Under the pieces are notes generated by a model. It was not told the origin of the DNA and did not search any database. It saw nothing but the letters and a program-made list of their open reading frames with translations. Below are positions 34,426-43,083 of a DNA stretch of 64,000 bases, piece after piece. The position numbers and the translations under genes were made by a program. Numbering within the stretch: position 1 is the first letter of the stretch; the number at the start of each line of letters is the position of its first letter. Origin of the DNA: UMGS1225 sp034086705. GTDB taxonomy: Bacteria > Bacillota > Clostridia > Oscillospirales > CAG-272. The stretch lies in contig JAXDZV010000030.1 in the NCBI GenBank assembly GCA_034086705.1, forward strand, positions 1 through 64,000, read 5' to 3'.

Positions 34426-35943
34426 TTACGCATCCTTTCCAACGTTTTTGCGTGCTAACAATGCTTCCAACACCGTCCGCAGCGCGCTTTCTTCTTCCTG
34501 CGAAAACAATCCATCCTCCAGCTTTTGCAGCAACGGTGCTTGCTCCATTTGCATACATGCATATAGCTCTTGCTCAAACGAGCGAACTTGTTCTACCGGA
34601 ATATTGTCCAAAAAGCCATTGGTAACAGCATAAATAATTGCTACCTGGCAACCGACACTTACCGGCGCATTTCTATCTTGCTTGAGCACCTCCACGATTC
34701 TTTGCCCGAGTGCCAACCGTCTTTTCGTATCCGCATCCAAATCGCTGCCGAACTGTGCAAAAGCTTGCAGTTCACGATACTGTGAATATAAAAGCTTCAG
34801 TGGCCCAGAAACCTTTTTCATAGACTTTTTCTGTGCAGCTCCACCCACACGGGAAACGGAAATACCCGGGTTAATAGCCGGTACTATACCGGCATGAAAA
34901 AGCTCTGTCTCCAAAAAGATCTGCCCATCGGTAATGGAGATTACATTGGTAGGAATATAGGCAGACACATCACCCGCTTGCGTTTCGATAATCGGCAACG
35001 CCGTGATGGAACCCCCGCCGTATTCCGGCGCCACACATGCAGCACGCTCCAAGAGGCGGGAATGCAAATAAAACACGTCCCCAGGGTATGCTTCACGTCC
35101 GGGCGGACGACGTATTAAAAGGGAAAGTGCACGATACGCAACCGCGTGCTTGGAAAGATCGTCATATACGATCAAAACATCTTTCCCCTGTGCGCGAAAA
35201 TGCTCTGCCATCGCACAGCCCGCATAAGGCGCAATATATTGCAGCGGTGCACTGTCAGATGCAGATGCGGATACAATTGCCGTATACTCCATGGCACCGC
35301 AACGACGCAGTTCCTGGGCCAACTGTACCACAGATGTGCTCTTTTGCCCGATGGCAACATAAATGCATAGCACACCAGTCCCCTTTTGGTTCATGATTGT
35401 GTCCAAAGCAATTTCCGTTTTTCCCGTTTGGCGGTCCCCGATAATCAATTCACGCTGTCCCCGTCCGATCGGGATCATACTGTCTATTGCTTTGATGCCT
35501 GTTTGCAACGGGACACTGACGCTTTGCCTTTCAATAATGCCCGGTGCTTCCGCCTCAATCGGCCTCGTCCCCTCGGCCTGAATCGGTCCTTTGCCGTCAA
35601 TCGGCTCGCCGAGCGCATTTACAACCCTACCAAGAATCCCTGCTCCAACCGGCACAGAAACCACTTGCCCGGTCCGTCTAACTTTTGTTCCTTCCTTGAT
35701 GTCATTGCGGTCAGACAAAACAGCCACCGACACCGTCTGATCCTCCAGATTTTGTGCCATGCCAACGCTACCTTCATCAAATTGTAAAAGCTCTCCCGCC
35801 ATGCAATTGCGCAAGCCGTAAACACGGGCAATACCATCCCCTACTAAAATTACGGTACCCGTTTCCGCCATCTCGATATGTGAATGAAACGTTCGAATTT
35901 GCTCTTTGATCACGCTGCTGATTTCTTCTGCGGCATTGCTCAC
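34426..35943 (-). CDS. atpA: ATP synthase alpha subunit
   Basis: Non-catalytic nucleotide-binding F1 subunit, 505 residues. P-loop GDRQTGKTEIA, ARG-type region PAINPGISVSRVGGAAQ and VGDGIARVYGL are present. The start at 35943 overlaps the atpH stop by 4 bases. The sequence appears intact. Confidence 0.97.
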   Translation of the reverse strand: MSNAAEEISSVIKEQIRTFHSHIEMAETGTVILVGDGIARVYGLRNCMAGELLQFDEGSVGMAQNLEDQTVSVAVLSDRNDIKEGTKVRRTGQVVSVPVGAGILGRVVNALGEPIDGKGPIQAEGTRPIEAEAPGIIERQSVSVPLQTGIKAIDSMIPIGRGQRELIIGDRQTGKTEIALDTIMNQKGTGVLCIYVAIGQKSTSVVQLAQELRRCGAMEYTAIVSASASDSAPLQYIAPYAGCAMAEHFRAQGKDVLIVYDDLSKHAVAYRALSLLIRRPPGREAYPGDVFYLHSRLLERAACVAPEYGGGSITALPIIETQAGDVSAYIPTNVISITDGQIFLETELFHAGIVPAINPGISVSRVGGAAQKKSMKKVSGPLKLLYSQYRELQAFAQFGSDLDADTKRRLALGQRIVEVLKQDRNAPVSVGCQVAIIYAVTNGFLDNIPVEQVRSFEQELYACMQMEQAPLLQKLEDGLFSQEEESALRTVLEALLARKNVGKDA

Positions 35944-36479
35944 GATTCAATCACTCCTTTCATATCGTTCAGCCTGCGGCGCAAGCTGCCGTCTAAAATC
36001 ATATCATCCAATTCAACCGTAACACCGCCCAGCAAATCCGTCTGCGTCTCAAAACGTGCATGCACACAATGTCCACTTCGCTTTTCCAAAACCTGTACCA
36101 ACTGGCTTTGCTGACGCATAGTCAACGGAACCACGCTTTTGACAACAGCCTCCAAAACAGCTCTGCTTTGCCGGTAAAACGCGGCGTACTCTGCAATGCA
36201 GGCATCCAGCAAAGCAATTTTACGTTGGGTACTCAGCAATTGCAAGAAAGAAAGCACATGCTCGGGTATCTTATTTTCAAACGCCTTCTCCAGTAATGCG
36301 CATCTCGTTTTGGCGGGAATATCCGGCGAATCCAGCAAAAGAGGGTACGTAGGGTTGTCGGCGAAAACTGCCTGTGCCATACGCAGCGCGTCATAATATT
36401 CCTGCTCTGATCTGCCTTCCAGCGCCAGCGCATACAGCGCCGCGGCATACTCCTTACCGGTCGCTTCCATGCTCATCAT
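35940..36479 (-). CDS. atpH: ATP synthase delta subunit
   Basis: Peripheral-stalk subunit linking F1 to subunit b. The 179-residue protein has an N-terminal helical domain (GKEYAAALYALALE) and a C-terminal part with DLLGGVTVELDDMILDGSLR, the family signature. I chose the ATG at 36479, because CAGGAG lies 7 bases before it. It therefore overlaps the end of atpF by 26 bases. Confidence 0.93.
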   Translation of the reverse strand: MMSMEATGKEYAAALYALALEGRSEQEYYDALRMAQAVFADNPTYPLLLDSPDIPAKTRCALLEKAFENKIPEHVLSFLQLLSTQRKIALLDACIAEYAAFYRQSRAVLEAVVKSVVPLTMRQQSQLVQVLEKRSGHCVHARFETQTDLLGGVTVELDDMILDGSLRRRLNDMKGVIES

Positions 36480-36984
36480 CTGTTTGCTCCTGCTCAAGTT
36501 CTGCAATAAAAGAATCAATCAATGCCGCCTGATCTGTCTGGGTCAATTCACGCTGCAGCATTTTCTCCGTCATTGCAGCAGACACCTCTATTACATCATG
36601 CCGTATCTGTGCGCGCGCTTTGCGCCGCTGCAGCTCCGCTTCCGTTTCCGCTTGCTGTATAATATCCCGTGCCTTCACCTTTGCATCATTGACAATATCT
36701 TCACCGCGGCGATCTGCCATAGTCGATGCACGCTGTAGCAGTTCCTGCGCCTGCGTTTGTGCGGTTTGCAACTTTTCTTGCCAATGCGCGCGATCAGCTG
36801 CCGCATCTTGCCGCTCTTTTTTTGCAGCATCATACTGCGCATCCAATTCCTGCTGGCGGCTGGCAAGCATTTTTTTTACGGGACGATACAGAAAACGCTT
36901 GACAATCAAGAAAATAATTACCAGATTGCAAAGAGAGATCAATACCTGCCACAGATTGACGGAAATGACATCTAAAGTCTGCAT
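36454..36984 (-). CDS. atpF: ATP synthase b subunit
   Basis: Peripheral-stalk subunit. The 176-residue protein has one N-terminal membrane helix (about 10-28, VLISLCNLVIIFLIVKRFLY) and then a long charged coiled coil rich in Gln, Ala and Lys. GGAGGG lies before the ATG at 36984. Only one b gene is present, as expected for a homodimeric stalk. Confidence 0.93.
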   Translation of the reverse strand: MQTLDVISVNLWQVLISLCNLVIIFLIVKRFLYRPVKKMLASRQQELDAQYDAAKKERQDAAADRAHWQEKLQTAQTQAQELLQRASTMADRRGEDIVNDAKVKARDIIQQAETEAELQRRKARAQIRHDVIEVSAAMTEKMLQRELTQTDQAALIDSFIAELEQEQTDDEHGSDR

Positions 36985-37002
36985 ACCGTCATACCCTCCG
37001 CA

Positions 37003-37287
37003 TTAACCGATGCGGCTCATCAAAATATCAACGAACCGCCCAGGTGCTACAAAAATCAAAAGAATGGCAATTACCAAGGCATAAAGGCCCGTGGTTTCCG
37101 CTATTGCGCACCCCATCAGCAGCGTGGAAGTAACCTCGCCTTTACATTCCGGCTGTCTGCCAATTGCCTCACAGGCCTTGGCAACCGCATTACCTTCACC
37201 AATACCGGGGCCGATTCCCGCAACCATCGCAACACCCGCTCCAAGAGCACAACATCCGAGAATAATACCAAGTGCAAGTTCTAACAT
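37003..37287 (-). CDS. atpE: ATP synthase c subunit with two-carboxylate (sodium-type) ion site
   Basis: Rotor-ring subunit, 94 residues with two membrane helices joined by the RQPE loop (44-47). Helix 2 carries the ion-binding Glu64 in AIAETTGLY, with Thr65/Thr66 and Tyr69 as in sodium-binding rings. In helix 1 the position that is Gln in Ilyobacter tartaricus is Glu31 (GPGIGEG). A second carboxylate here corresponds to the two-carboxylate motif described in Fusobacterium nucleatum. Sodium coupling is therefore likely but not proven. GGAGGAAG lies 7 bases before the ATG. Confidence 0.95.
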   Translation of the reverse strand: MLELALGIILGCCALGAGVAMVAGIGPGIGEGNAVAKACEAIGRQPECKGEVTSTLLMGCAIAETTGLYALVIAILLIFVAPGRFVDILMSRIG

Positions 37288-37322
37288 TGTTTCTTCCTCC
37301 GTTTTCTCTTCTATGATTTTGT

Positions 37323-38279
37323 TTAGGAATGTGCCTTTGCGCCTTGTATGTGGCGCGGTGGCTCTTTCTTCGCTTTATGCTGCCGTTGTTGCTTGCGCGC
37401 CAAACGCTTTTCTTGCCGCGCTACGTACTCCTGCGCAGGGAACGCACCGGAAACATACAGCATCGTCAACATTGCAAAAATATATGCCTGCAGACACCCG
37501 GAAAAAATGTCAAAGTATAACGACAGAATAGCCGGTATACCAATTTGCAAAAAGGGAAACTCTCCAAGCTTTCCAGGCAGCCAGCCCAACAGAATATGGG
37601 AAAGCCCTTGCAACCCGGCCGCCAGCAAAACGGAAATCACGGAACCTGAAAGCACATTCCCGTAATGCCGGAAAGCCATCGATAAAGGCGTTGCAACCTC
37701 GCTGATTACATTCAGCGGCGTCAGCAAAGGCGGATCCGCAAAACTGCGCAGATAGTGCAACGGGCCGCACTTCATCTTGTAATACGTAATTAAAAAGAAT
37801 ACCAAAAGGGCCCATCCGCCTACAACATTAATGTCGGAAGTCGGTGGATACAACCCCACCAAGGTTAAAAGACTGGAAAATGCAGACAAAGCAATCATGC
37901 CAATCATGAACGGTGCAAACCCCAAAAATGACTCACCCATGTTGCCACATACAAGCTTGTCCGCAAACGTGACTATCCACTCAGCAATGTGCTGCCGCTT
38001 ACCGCCACCACGCACCGTCATCCCGCGTGTAAGAAACAAACAAAGGAAAAGCACTGACAGCATGACAGCAAACGAGTTTATCTGCGATTCTGTAACGGGT
38101 AAACCGCCAAGCGGTAATGGGACGGTAAAGTAAATCCGTGCACCATGAATTTGGATTCCCTCTTCCAGCGGTGCCGTCAATACTTTCAAGACAACCGCCG
38201 CTGCAATCGGCAATACTGTCAAAATCAGCAACAGGACATTTTTAAGCATGTCGCCGTTTTTGCGACACACATCTCTCAC
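37323..38279 (-). CDS. atpB: ATP synthase a subunit
   Basis: Ion-channel subunit of Fo. The 318-residue membrane protein has five to six hydrophobic helices. The essential Arg lies in PLSMAFRHYGNVLSGSVI. The hydrophilic C-terminal tail (about 30 residues, Lys/Arg/Gln-rich) is unusually long. A GTG at 38279 is taken as the start, because GGGGGG lies 7 bases upstream and it overlaps the previous stop (GTGA). The alternative ATG at 38249 has no ribosome site. Confidence 0.93.
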   Translation of the reverse strand: MRDVCRKNGDMLKNVLLLILTVLPIAAAVVLKVLTAPLEEGIQIHGARIYFTVPLPLGGLPVTESQINSFAVMLSVLFLCLFLTRGMTVRGGGKRQHIAEWIVTFADKLVCGNMGESFLGFAPFMIGMIALSAFSSLLTLVGLYPPTSDINVVGGWALLVFFLITYYKMKCGPLHYLRSFADPPLLTPLNVISEVATPLSMAFRHYGNVLSGSVISVLLAAGLQGLSHILLGWLPGKLGEFPFLQIGIPAILSLYFDIFSGCLQAYIFAMLTMLYVSGAFPAQEYVARQEKRLARKQQRQHKAKKEPPRHIQGAKAHS

Positions 38280-38707
38280 GCTGCATCCCCCCTGTTGTTC
38301 TCTTTCTTCTTTCTCCGCGCCGTATACAGCCGTTCAAACAGCGGCTGCAGAGCAATCACCAGCCGCGGGAAAAAAAGAGGAAGCAAGGCGGCAATTGTAT
38401 TGAATACCGGCAGCGCTGCACCAAGCGCAGCAGCCGTAAACAACGCTACAAAACGAAGAGCTTGTGAAGCACGAATCCGCATCCGCATTGCTTTTTCATC
38501 TGCATCCTGCACCGCTTTTTGCACCGTCAGAGCCATCAGGAAAAAATTGCATGCGGCTGCGCCGCCGCCAAGCAGTGTTCCCCACAAAACCGGCAAGTTC
38601 CATAAACGCAACACCAAAAACACGGCATTCATAAGTATACATAAAATCACCGTTCCTAAGGCAATATATGCACTTTCACGTAAAACGGTCTCATTCGGTT
38701 TTTCCAC
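38276..38707 (-). CDS. ATP synthase subunit I-like membrane protein
   Basis: A 143-residue protein with four predicted membrane helices (about 10-30, 35-58, 78-98, 104-122). It is encoded at the head of the ATP synthase operon, where AtpI/subunit I proteins assist c-ring assembly or ion supply. I chose a GTG start at 38707 (MEKPNETVL), because GAGG lies 8 bases upstream; the longer ORF runs into the promoter. Identification rests on position and topology more than on motifs. Confidence 0.75.
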   Translation of the reverse strand: MEKPNETVLRESAYIALGTVILCILMNAVFLVLRLWNLPVLWGTLLGGGAAACNFFLMALTVQKAVQDADEKAMRMRIRASQALRFVALFTAAALGAALPVFNTIAALLPLFFPRLVIALQPLFERLYTARRKKKENNRGDAA

Positions 38708-38746
38708 GCATGACACCTCTTTTCCATAGCGGAAACTATTTACGGA

Positions 38747-38775
38747 ATTATAACACAATTTCTCCGAAAATGCAA
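38747..38775 (-). promoter_or_regulatory. Sigma-A promoter for the ATP synthase operon
   Basis: On the minus strand, TTGCAT (38770-38775) and TATAAT (38747-38752) have a 17-base spacer. The start near 38740 lies about 33 bases before the GTG at 38707. The 360-base divergent gap (38708-39067) otherwise holds only the rhaD promoter. Confidence 0.8.
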
Positions 38776-38979
38776 ACCTTTTTCAAGAAAAAGCGTCCTT
38801 TTCCCAGAGATCTTTCCGGCCGGCACGCAATCCCGTATTGTTCGCGAACTTTCTGTTTTATACTTGACCACTTAACACGTAGAAAGACTGGGGACGGCCG
38901 AAGATGTCTTTTTACGGCGCAGGTATTTTCGCACCCGTAGCAAGGAAAAAACAAAAAAAGCAAACCTCCTCGCGGAACC

Positions 38980-39008
38980 TTGACAGCCCCATAGACGTGT
39001 GGTAGAAT
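38980..39008 (+). promoter_or_regulatory. Sigma-A promoter for rhaD
   Basis: TTGACA (38980-38985) and TAGAAT (39003-39008) are 17 bases apart. The predicted start is near 39015, about 53 bases before rhaD. Confidence 0.8.
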
Positions 39009-39067
39009 AAACGTGCATTTTTGCGTGCAAATATGAAACAAAAAGAGAAAAAGGACGGCACTCTGAC

Positions 39068-39901
39068 ATGAAAGATATTTTTTCTGCTCCCTTCGTCACG
39101 GAAATGCGGCAGATCACCGCAAATATGTACCGGCAAGGATGGGACGAGCGCAACGGCGGAAACATCAGCTATCTGCTGGATGCGGAGGATGTTGCGCAGT
39201 ACCTAGACCCGGATCGCGTTATCCGGCGTATTCCAACGGGGTTTGCGGCAAAACCGTTGATCGGTAAGATTTTTATTGTCACCGGGACGGGAAAGTATTT
39301 TAAAAACATATACGACGACCCTGCGCGCAATTTGGGAATCGTGCGTATTGCATCAGACGGAACAACAGCGGAACTTTTATGGGGACTGAATGACGGCGGT
39401 TCCTTTACATCGGAGTTTCCCGCGCATATGATGAGTCACATGGCTCGTCTTTCTGTGGACCCGGAGAACCGTATCATTATGCATACACACCCAACCTACA
39501 CGTTGGCAATGACGCATGTGCATGAGTTAGACGATGCAAAATTTACACATTCTTTGTGGGAAATGTGCAGTGAATCCATCGTTGTTTTCCCGGACGGCAT
39601 CGGCGTTTTGCCCTGGATGCTCTGCGGCACCAATGAAATTGGAGAAGCAACCGCTGCAAAAATGAAAGAATTTCGTCTTGTGATTTGGGGACTGCACGGC
39701 ATCTACGGTGCGGGAAAAGACATGGATGAGGCATTCGGTCTTATCGAAACGGTAGAGAAAGCAGCACAGCTTTATATGTTAGCCTCTGCGATCGGCAGAA
39801 AAAATACTATTACCGAAGACCAACTGCTCCAACTGACAGAACGTTATCATTTGACAAATTATCGCCGCGACTTTTTTATCGGTGAAAGTAAGTCGGTTTG
39901 A
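39068..39901 (+). CDS. rhaD: Class II aldolase, rhamnulose-1-phosphate aldolase-like
   Basis: This enzyme family cleaves rhamnulose-1-phosphate to dihydroxyacetone phosphate and lactaldehyde with zinc. The 277-residue protein has the RhaD start ERNGGNISY, the phosphate loop VTGTGKYFKN, the zinc histidines in MHTHPTYTLAM and a third His in WGLHGIYGAG. No rhamnose kinase, isomerase or lactaldehyde reductase lies nearby, so a related class II aldolase substrate is possible. It is monocistronic, with its own promoter and terminator. Confidence 0.88.
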   Translation: MKDIFSAPFVTEMRQITANMYRQGWDERNGGNISYLLDAEDVAQYLDPDRVIRRIPTGFAAKPLIGKIFIVTGTGKYFKNIYDDPARNLGIVRIASDGTTAELLWGLNDGGSFTSEFPAHMMSHMARLSVDPENRIIMHTHPTYTLAMTHVHELDDAKFTHSLWEMCSESIVVFPDGIGVLPWMLCGTNEIGEATAAKMKEFRLVIWGLHGIYGAGKDMDEAFGLIETVEKAAQLYMLASAIGRKNTITEDQLLQLTERYHLTNYRRDFFIGESKSV

Positions 39902-39904
39902 CCC

Positions 39905-39941
39905 GGGTTCCGCCTTTGTGCGGAACCCTTATTCCTTTTTT
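39905..39941 (+). terminator. Intrinsic terminator of rhaD
   Basis: A 9-bp stem, GGGTTCCGC with GCGGAACCC (39905-39913 and 39920-39928), is followed by TTATTCCTTTTTT. Confidence 0.85.
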
Positions 39942-40048
39942 GGTAAGGCACAAACGCACCTCCCGTGCTACAGCGGCATATACTGCCACTGCCAGTGTGT
40001 AAAGCGCAGCCGCATTACACGCCGAGCGGAAAGGAGCGGTGAATCGAT

Positions 40049-40735
40049 TTGTTTGTTGTAAAACCATACGACCGGCTTCATGCGCAGGAATATGCACAAC
40101 GTTTTGCTCTGCGCAGAAACGCCCTTTTTCCCGATTACGAAGCAATCGGGGGCGACTGCACCAACTTTGTCTCTCAGTGTATCTATGCCGGAAGCTGTGA
40201 AATGAATTTTACTCCGACCTTTGGCTGGTACTACATCTCACCAAGCGAGCGTGCACCCGCCTGGACAGGTGTGCAATATCTTTATAATTTTCTCACGCAA
40301 AATGGCGCACAAGGGCCATTTGGAAAAGAAGTGCGCGCGGTAGAAGCTGAATTGGGAGACATTATCCAACTCGGTAACCGAACCGTCGGATTCTACCATT
40401 CCCTGATTATCACGGGATTTGAGCATGGAACTTTCTTAGTCTGTGCACACTCAGACGATGCACTCAACCGTCCCTTAAACAGCTATGAATACCAACGCAT
40501 TCGCTTTATCCACATAGAAGGCGTTCGTTTTGAAATGCCTTCCGTCGACAGCTGCTTTTTAGACTTGATGAACGAACAAGGGAATATGGCAGAAGAACCA
40601 CAGCAAACACCCATGCCGCCGCAAGAGCTGCAACCGGAAACGGAGGAAGAAGCGCCAATTCTCCCCCCTGCATATGCACTACAATTGGAGCCGGAGATGG
40701 AATATGAGGAAGCACTGGAAGACAACGACTCTTGA
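40049..40735 (+). CDS. Amidase-domain (Amidase_6) protein
   Basis: A 228-residue protein. The N-terminal 150 residues match the Amidase_6 family: Tyr-rich start, GGDCTNFVSQCIYAG with the catalytic-type Cys, and FYHSLIIT with the His. They are followed by a Pro/Gln/Glu-rich tail (about 175-228). Family members are cysteine-amidase/NlpC-like and often act on the cell wall, but no signal peptide is visible here. The start is a TTG at 40049, with AAAGGAG about 12 bases upstream; no in-frame ATG is nearby. The stop codon lies within the next promoter's -35. Confidence 0.75.
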   Translation: MFVVKPYDRLHAQEYAQRFALRRNALFPDYEAIGGDCTNFVSQCIYAGSCEMNFTPTFGWYYISPSERAPAWTGVQYLYNFLTQNGAQGPFGKEVRAVEAELGDIIQLGNRTVGFYHSLIITGFEHGTFLVCAHSDDALNRPLNSYEYQRIRFIHIEGVRFEMPSVDSCFLDLMNEQGNMAEEPQQTPMPPQELQPETEEEAPILPPAYALQLEPEMEYEEALEDNDS

Positions 40736-40760
40736 CAAATTTCGCAAATCCCTGTATAAT
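40732..40760 (+). promoter_or_regulatory. Perfect-consensus sigma-A promoter overlapping a stop codon
   Basis: TTGACA (40732-40737) and TATAAT (40755-40760) have a 17-base spacer. The TGA stop of the amidase gene lies inside the -35 hexamer. Initiation would be near 40767. Confidence 0.88.
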
Positions 40761-40776
40761 ACGCATGCTGCGCATA

Positions 40777-40848
40777 AGGCATCGAGGGCGTCCCGTTCTG
40801 CCGATTGATGAACACGGCACAGACAGGCCGCCGATGCCTCCGTTTTTT
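40777..40848 (+). terminator. Terminator-like structure in the leader of the YerB-like gene (possible attenuator or sRNA end)
   Basis: AGGCATCG (40777-40784) pairs with CGATGCCT (40832-40839), followed by CCGTTTTTT. The enclosed 47 bases can form an inner TGCCG/CGGCA hairpin. It lies only 10-80 bases after the promoter start and before the YerB-like ATG at 40903. No known riboswitch class was recognised. Confidence 0.6.
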
Positions 40849-40902
40849 GAAAACGCACATGCAGGCACAAAAAAGAAAGCGATCCAGAAAGGAGATTTTC
40901 TG

Positions 40903-42027
40903 ATGCATTTTTCGCTGTCACTACGCGCTGCCCGTAGGCTTTCTCTTGCAGCACTCTATATGCTGACTGTCCTAGCTATGTTGCTTAGCGCGGTTGGCTG
41001 TTCCAAAGTTGAAAACCCCATCCACGAAAACAACACATCAGATGCTACAGAACCGGTGGAAACCGAGTCAAGTAACGTGCCACAGGATAATACCCCCGGC
41101 TTTTACAATATTTTAAACGGGGAAAGCTGTTCGCAAGAACAAGCACAAATTCGCCCGTTAGCGATTATGGTCAACAATATCAAAGCCTCCCTGCCGCAAG
41201 TTGGTTTGGAAAAAGCAGATATCATTTATGAATGTGAGGCTGAAGGCACAATTACCCGCCTTTTGGCTCTTTTTTCTCACTATGCAGACATCACCGAACC
41301 CATCGGCTCCATCCGTTCCTCTCGCGAATATTTTATTGACTTTGCTGCCAACCACGACGCCATTTATATTCATGCAGGCGGCAGCACAGAGGCATACAGT
41401 CAACTTGCTTCTAGAAATATCGACCACATCGACGGGCTTACCAGCAATGCATTTTACAGAGACCAGAATCGCCGTGCAATGGGTATGGCTATTGAACATA
41501 CACTCGTTTCCACGGGTGACCGTCTCGCAAGAGCCATTCAGGATAAAGGTTTCCGCACGGAACTCGATACAGCGTATACAGCACCTTTTCTCTTTTCCCA
41601 TACAGAAAAGGTTGTTCCCACAGAAGGTGTTGCACAGGAGATTTCCACAAAGTATTCCTCTTTCCAATACTCTGCGTTCCAGTATGACCAAGCAAGCCAA
41701 AAGTATCTGCGAACGGAATTTGGTACTCCACACATCGATGCGAACACCGGCAACCAGCTTTCCTTTGACAATGTAATCGTTCTGTTTTGTAAATATACAT
41801 ACACAGGCGATGCAAAGAATCACATCATGGTTGAAACTGTCGGTAGCGGTGAAGGCTATTACTGTACCGGTGGAAAATATCAGAAAATCAAATGGGCCAA
41901 AGCTGGGCAAGATACACCGATGGTTCTTAATGACAGCCATGGAAACCAGCTGATTGTTAACCCCGGAAAGACTTTTATCACCGTTATGGATACGGCAGAT
42001 GCCACAAGTGGCTTTTCCATTCAATAA
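40903..42027 (+). CDS. DUF3048 (YerB-like) lipoprotein
   Basis: A 374-residue exported lipoprotein. A long N-region (SLRAARR) and hydrophobic core end in a lipobox near LLSAVGC. A Ser/Thr/Glu-rich linker and the DUF3048 domain follow, with RPLAIMVNNIKASLPQVG, ADIIYECEAEG, GSIRSSREYFIDFA and YIHAGGSTEAY. The family is named after Bacillus YerB; its biochemical role is not established. GAAAGGAG lies before the ATG at 40903. The gene ends at a bidirectional terminator. Confidence 0.88.
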   Translation: MHFSLSLRAARRLSLAALYMLTVLAMLLSAVGCSKVENPIHENNTSDATEPVETESSNVPQDNTPGFYNILNGESCSQEQAQIRPLAIMVNNIKASLPQVGLEKADIIYECEAEGTITRLLALFSHYADITEPIGSIRSSREYFIDFAANHDAIYIHAGGSTEAYSQLASRNIDHIDGLTSNAFYRDQNRRAMGMAIEHTLVSTGDRLARAIQDKGFRTELDTAYTAPFLFSHTEKVVPTEGVAQEISTKYSSFQYSAFQYDQASQKYLRTEFGTPHIDANTGNQLSFDNVIVLFCKYTYTGDAKNHIMVETVGSGEGYYCTGGKYQKIKWAKAGQDTPMVLNDSHGNQLIVNPGKTFITVMDTADATSGFSIQ

Positions 42028-42052
42028 CTTAACCGGACTTGACCATATTTTG

Positions 42053-42087
42053 CAAGCCGTCCTTTGGTAAGGGGCGGCTTGTATTTT
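42053..42087. terminator. Bidirectional terminator between convergent genes
   Basis: CAAGCCG (42053-42059) pairs with CGGCTTG (42075-42081), with extra pairing inside. TATTTTG follows on the plus side and an AT-rich run on the minus side. Confidence 0.75.
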
Positions 42088-42120
42088 GTTCACAGTGAAT
42101 GAGAGCGTTTGGGCAAAGAA

Positions 42121-43083
42121 TTATGTTGCTTTAAAAAAACCGACAATTCGTCCTCCTGCAGATACAACCGTATAAACCGTTTGCTCCTGCGTCGTAAAAG
42201 CATGATAAAACAATCCATCCTCATACGCGCTTGCAACAAAACCGGCGTCGGCACAATATTGCTCTGCAAATGTACATGCAATTGCCTGTGCCTGTGAAGC
42301 GGTAACCAGAGTGGTTTCTTGCGGAAAGTATGCTTGCAAAAACAGAAGCTCTGCCGTACTTTTTGCAACTGCAACAGAATAATTCTTGCAGAAAAAGCAG
42401 TATGCCTGTTCCGGCATATAGATATGCCCTTGTCTGGACAGATACGCAGCAGCACGTCCGATCACAGCGCCTGCAGCCTGTCGTGCTTGTCCTTGCGAAA
42501 TATTGGAATCTGCCATTGTACGAATGGAAATCGGTTGTGTCTGTTCATACATCTGCAACTGCTCGCACAAAGACCGTATGCTTTCCGCTGCTGCAGCGCG
42601 ATAAGAGGCCGCAGAAGCCCCTACAGGCATCTGTTGTAAATACCGCAAAGACAACGCCTCCATTTCCAAGGCAATTTTCTCTGCGACTTGTGCCGCACTA
42701 CATATTTTTTCCGTATTGGGAAGGCTTCTACCTGTCAGCAACGCTGTACAGATTTCTCTGTCCGTTTCTTCAAAAAAATATTGTAGTGACTTTGCCTGTT
42801 CTGCACCATCAAGCGGTAACATGTTGCCAGCGCTTCGGCAACGCTGAATATTGTCACGCAGCGAGAAAACGGTTTGAGCAGGCACATTTGCCGTTTGAGC
42901 GATTGTATAAAGGTCCTGCGCTACTGCCGCAGCCCCCTGTCGTAATGCAACAGCTGCACACAAATAGTTTTGCCTGCGCGTTTGATCCAATGTGCGCACA
43001 GCGCTTCGCCAAAGAAAAAAAAGCGTTCCCAAAACGATGATCGCCGCACAAAAAAAGGTTATCCATCTTACCTTTCTGCGCAT
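42121..43083 (-). CDS. Membrane-anchored PepSY/YpeB-like protein
   Basis: A 320-residue protein with one N-terminal membrane helix (about 8-28) and a mostly helical extracytoplasmic part. Its C-terminal region (about 200-320) has repeats of the form ISxxQAxxxA...(Y/F)xA, ending in VYTVVSAGGRIVGFF. The arrangement resembles PepSY-containing YpeB proteins, which stabilise spore cortex hydrolase SleB, but the similarity is weak and the protein is shorter than typical YpeB. No sleB neighbour is present. GGGAGG lies before the ATG at 43083. Confidence 0.45.
   Translation of the reverse strand: MRRKVRWITFFCAAIIVLGTLFFLWRSAVRTLDQTRRQNYLCAAVALRQGAAAVAQDLYTIAQTANVPAQTVFSLRDNIQRCRSAGNMLPLDGAEQAKSLQYFFEETDREICTALLTGRSLPNTEKICSAAQVAEKIALEMEALSLRYLQQMPVGASAASYRAAAAESIRSLCEQLQMYEQTQPISIRTMADSNISQGQARQAAGAVIGRAAAYLSRQGHIYMPEQAYCFFCKNYSVAVAKSTAELLFLQAYFPQETTLVTASQAQAIACTFAEQYCADAGFVASAYEDGLFYHAFTTQEQTVYTVVSAGGRIVGFFKAT

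Noticed and set aside
40767..40850. Fluoride or ZTP riboswitch before the YerB-like gene
   Set aside because: A TGATGA-containing loop was suggestive, but the invariant bases and pseudoknot partners of these classes are not present.
41158..42093. 311-residue open frame on the minus strand
   Set aside because: It is antisense to the YerB-like gene, with no start signal or recognised domain.
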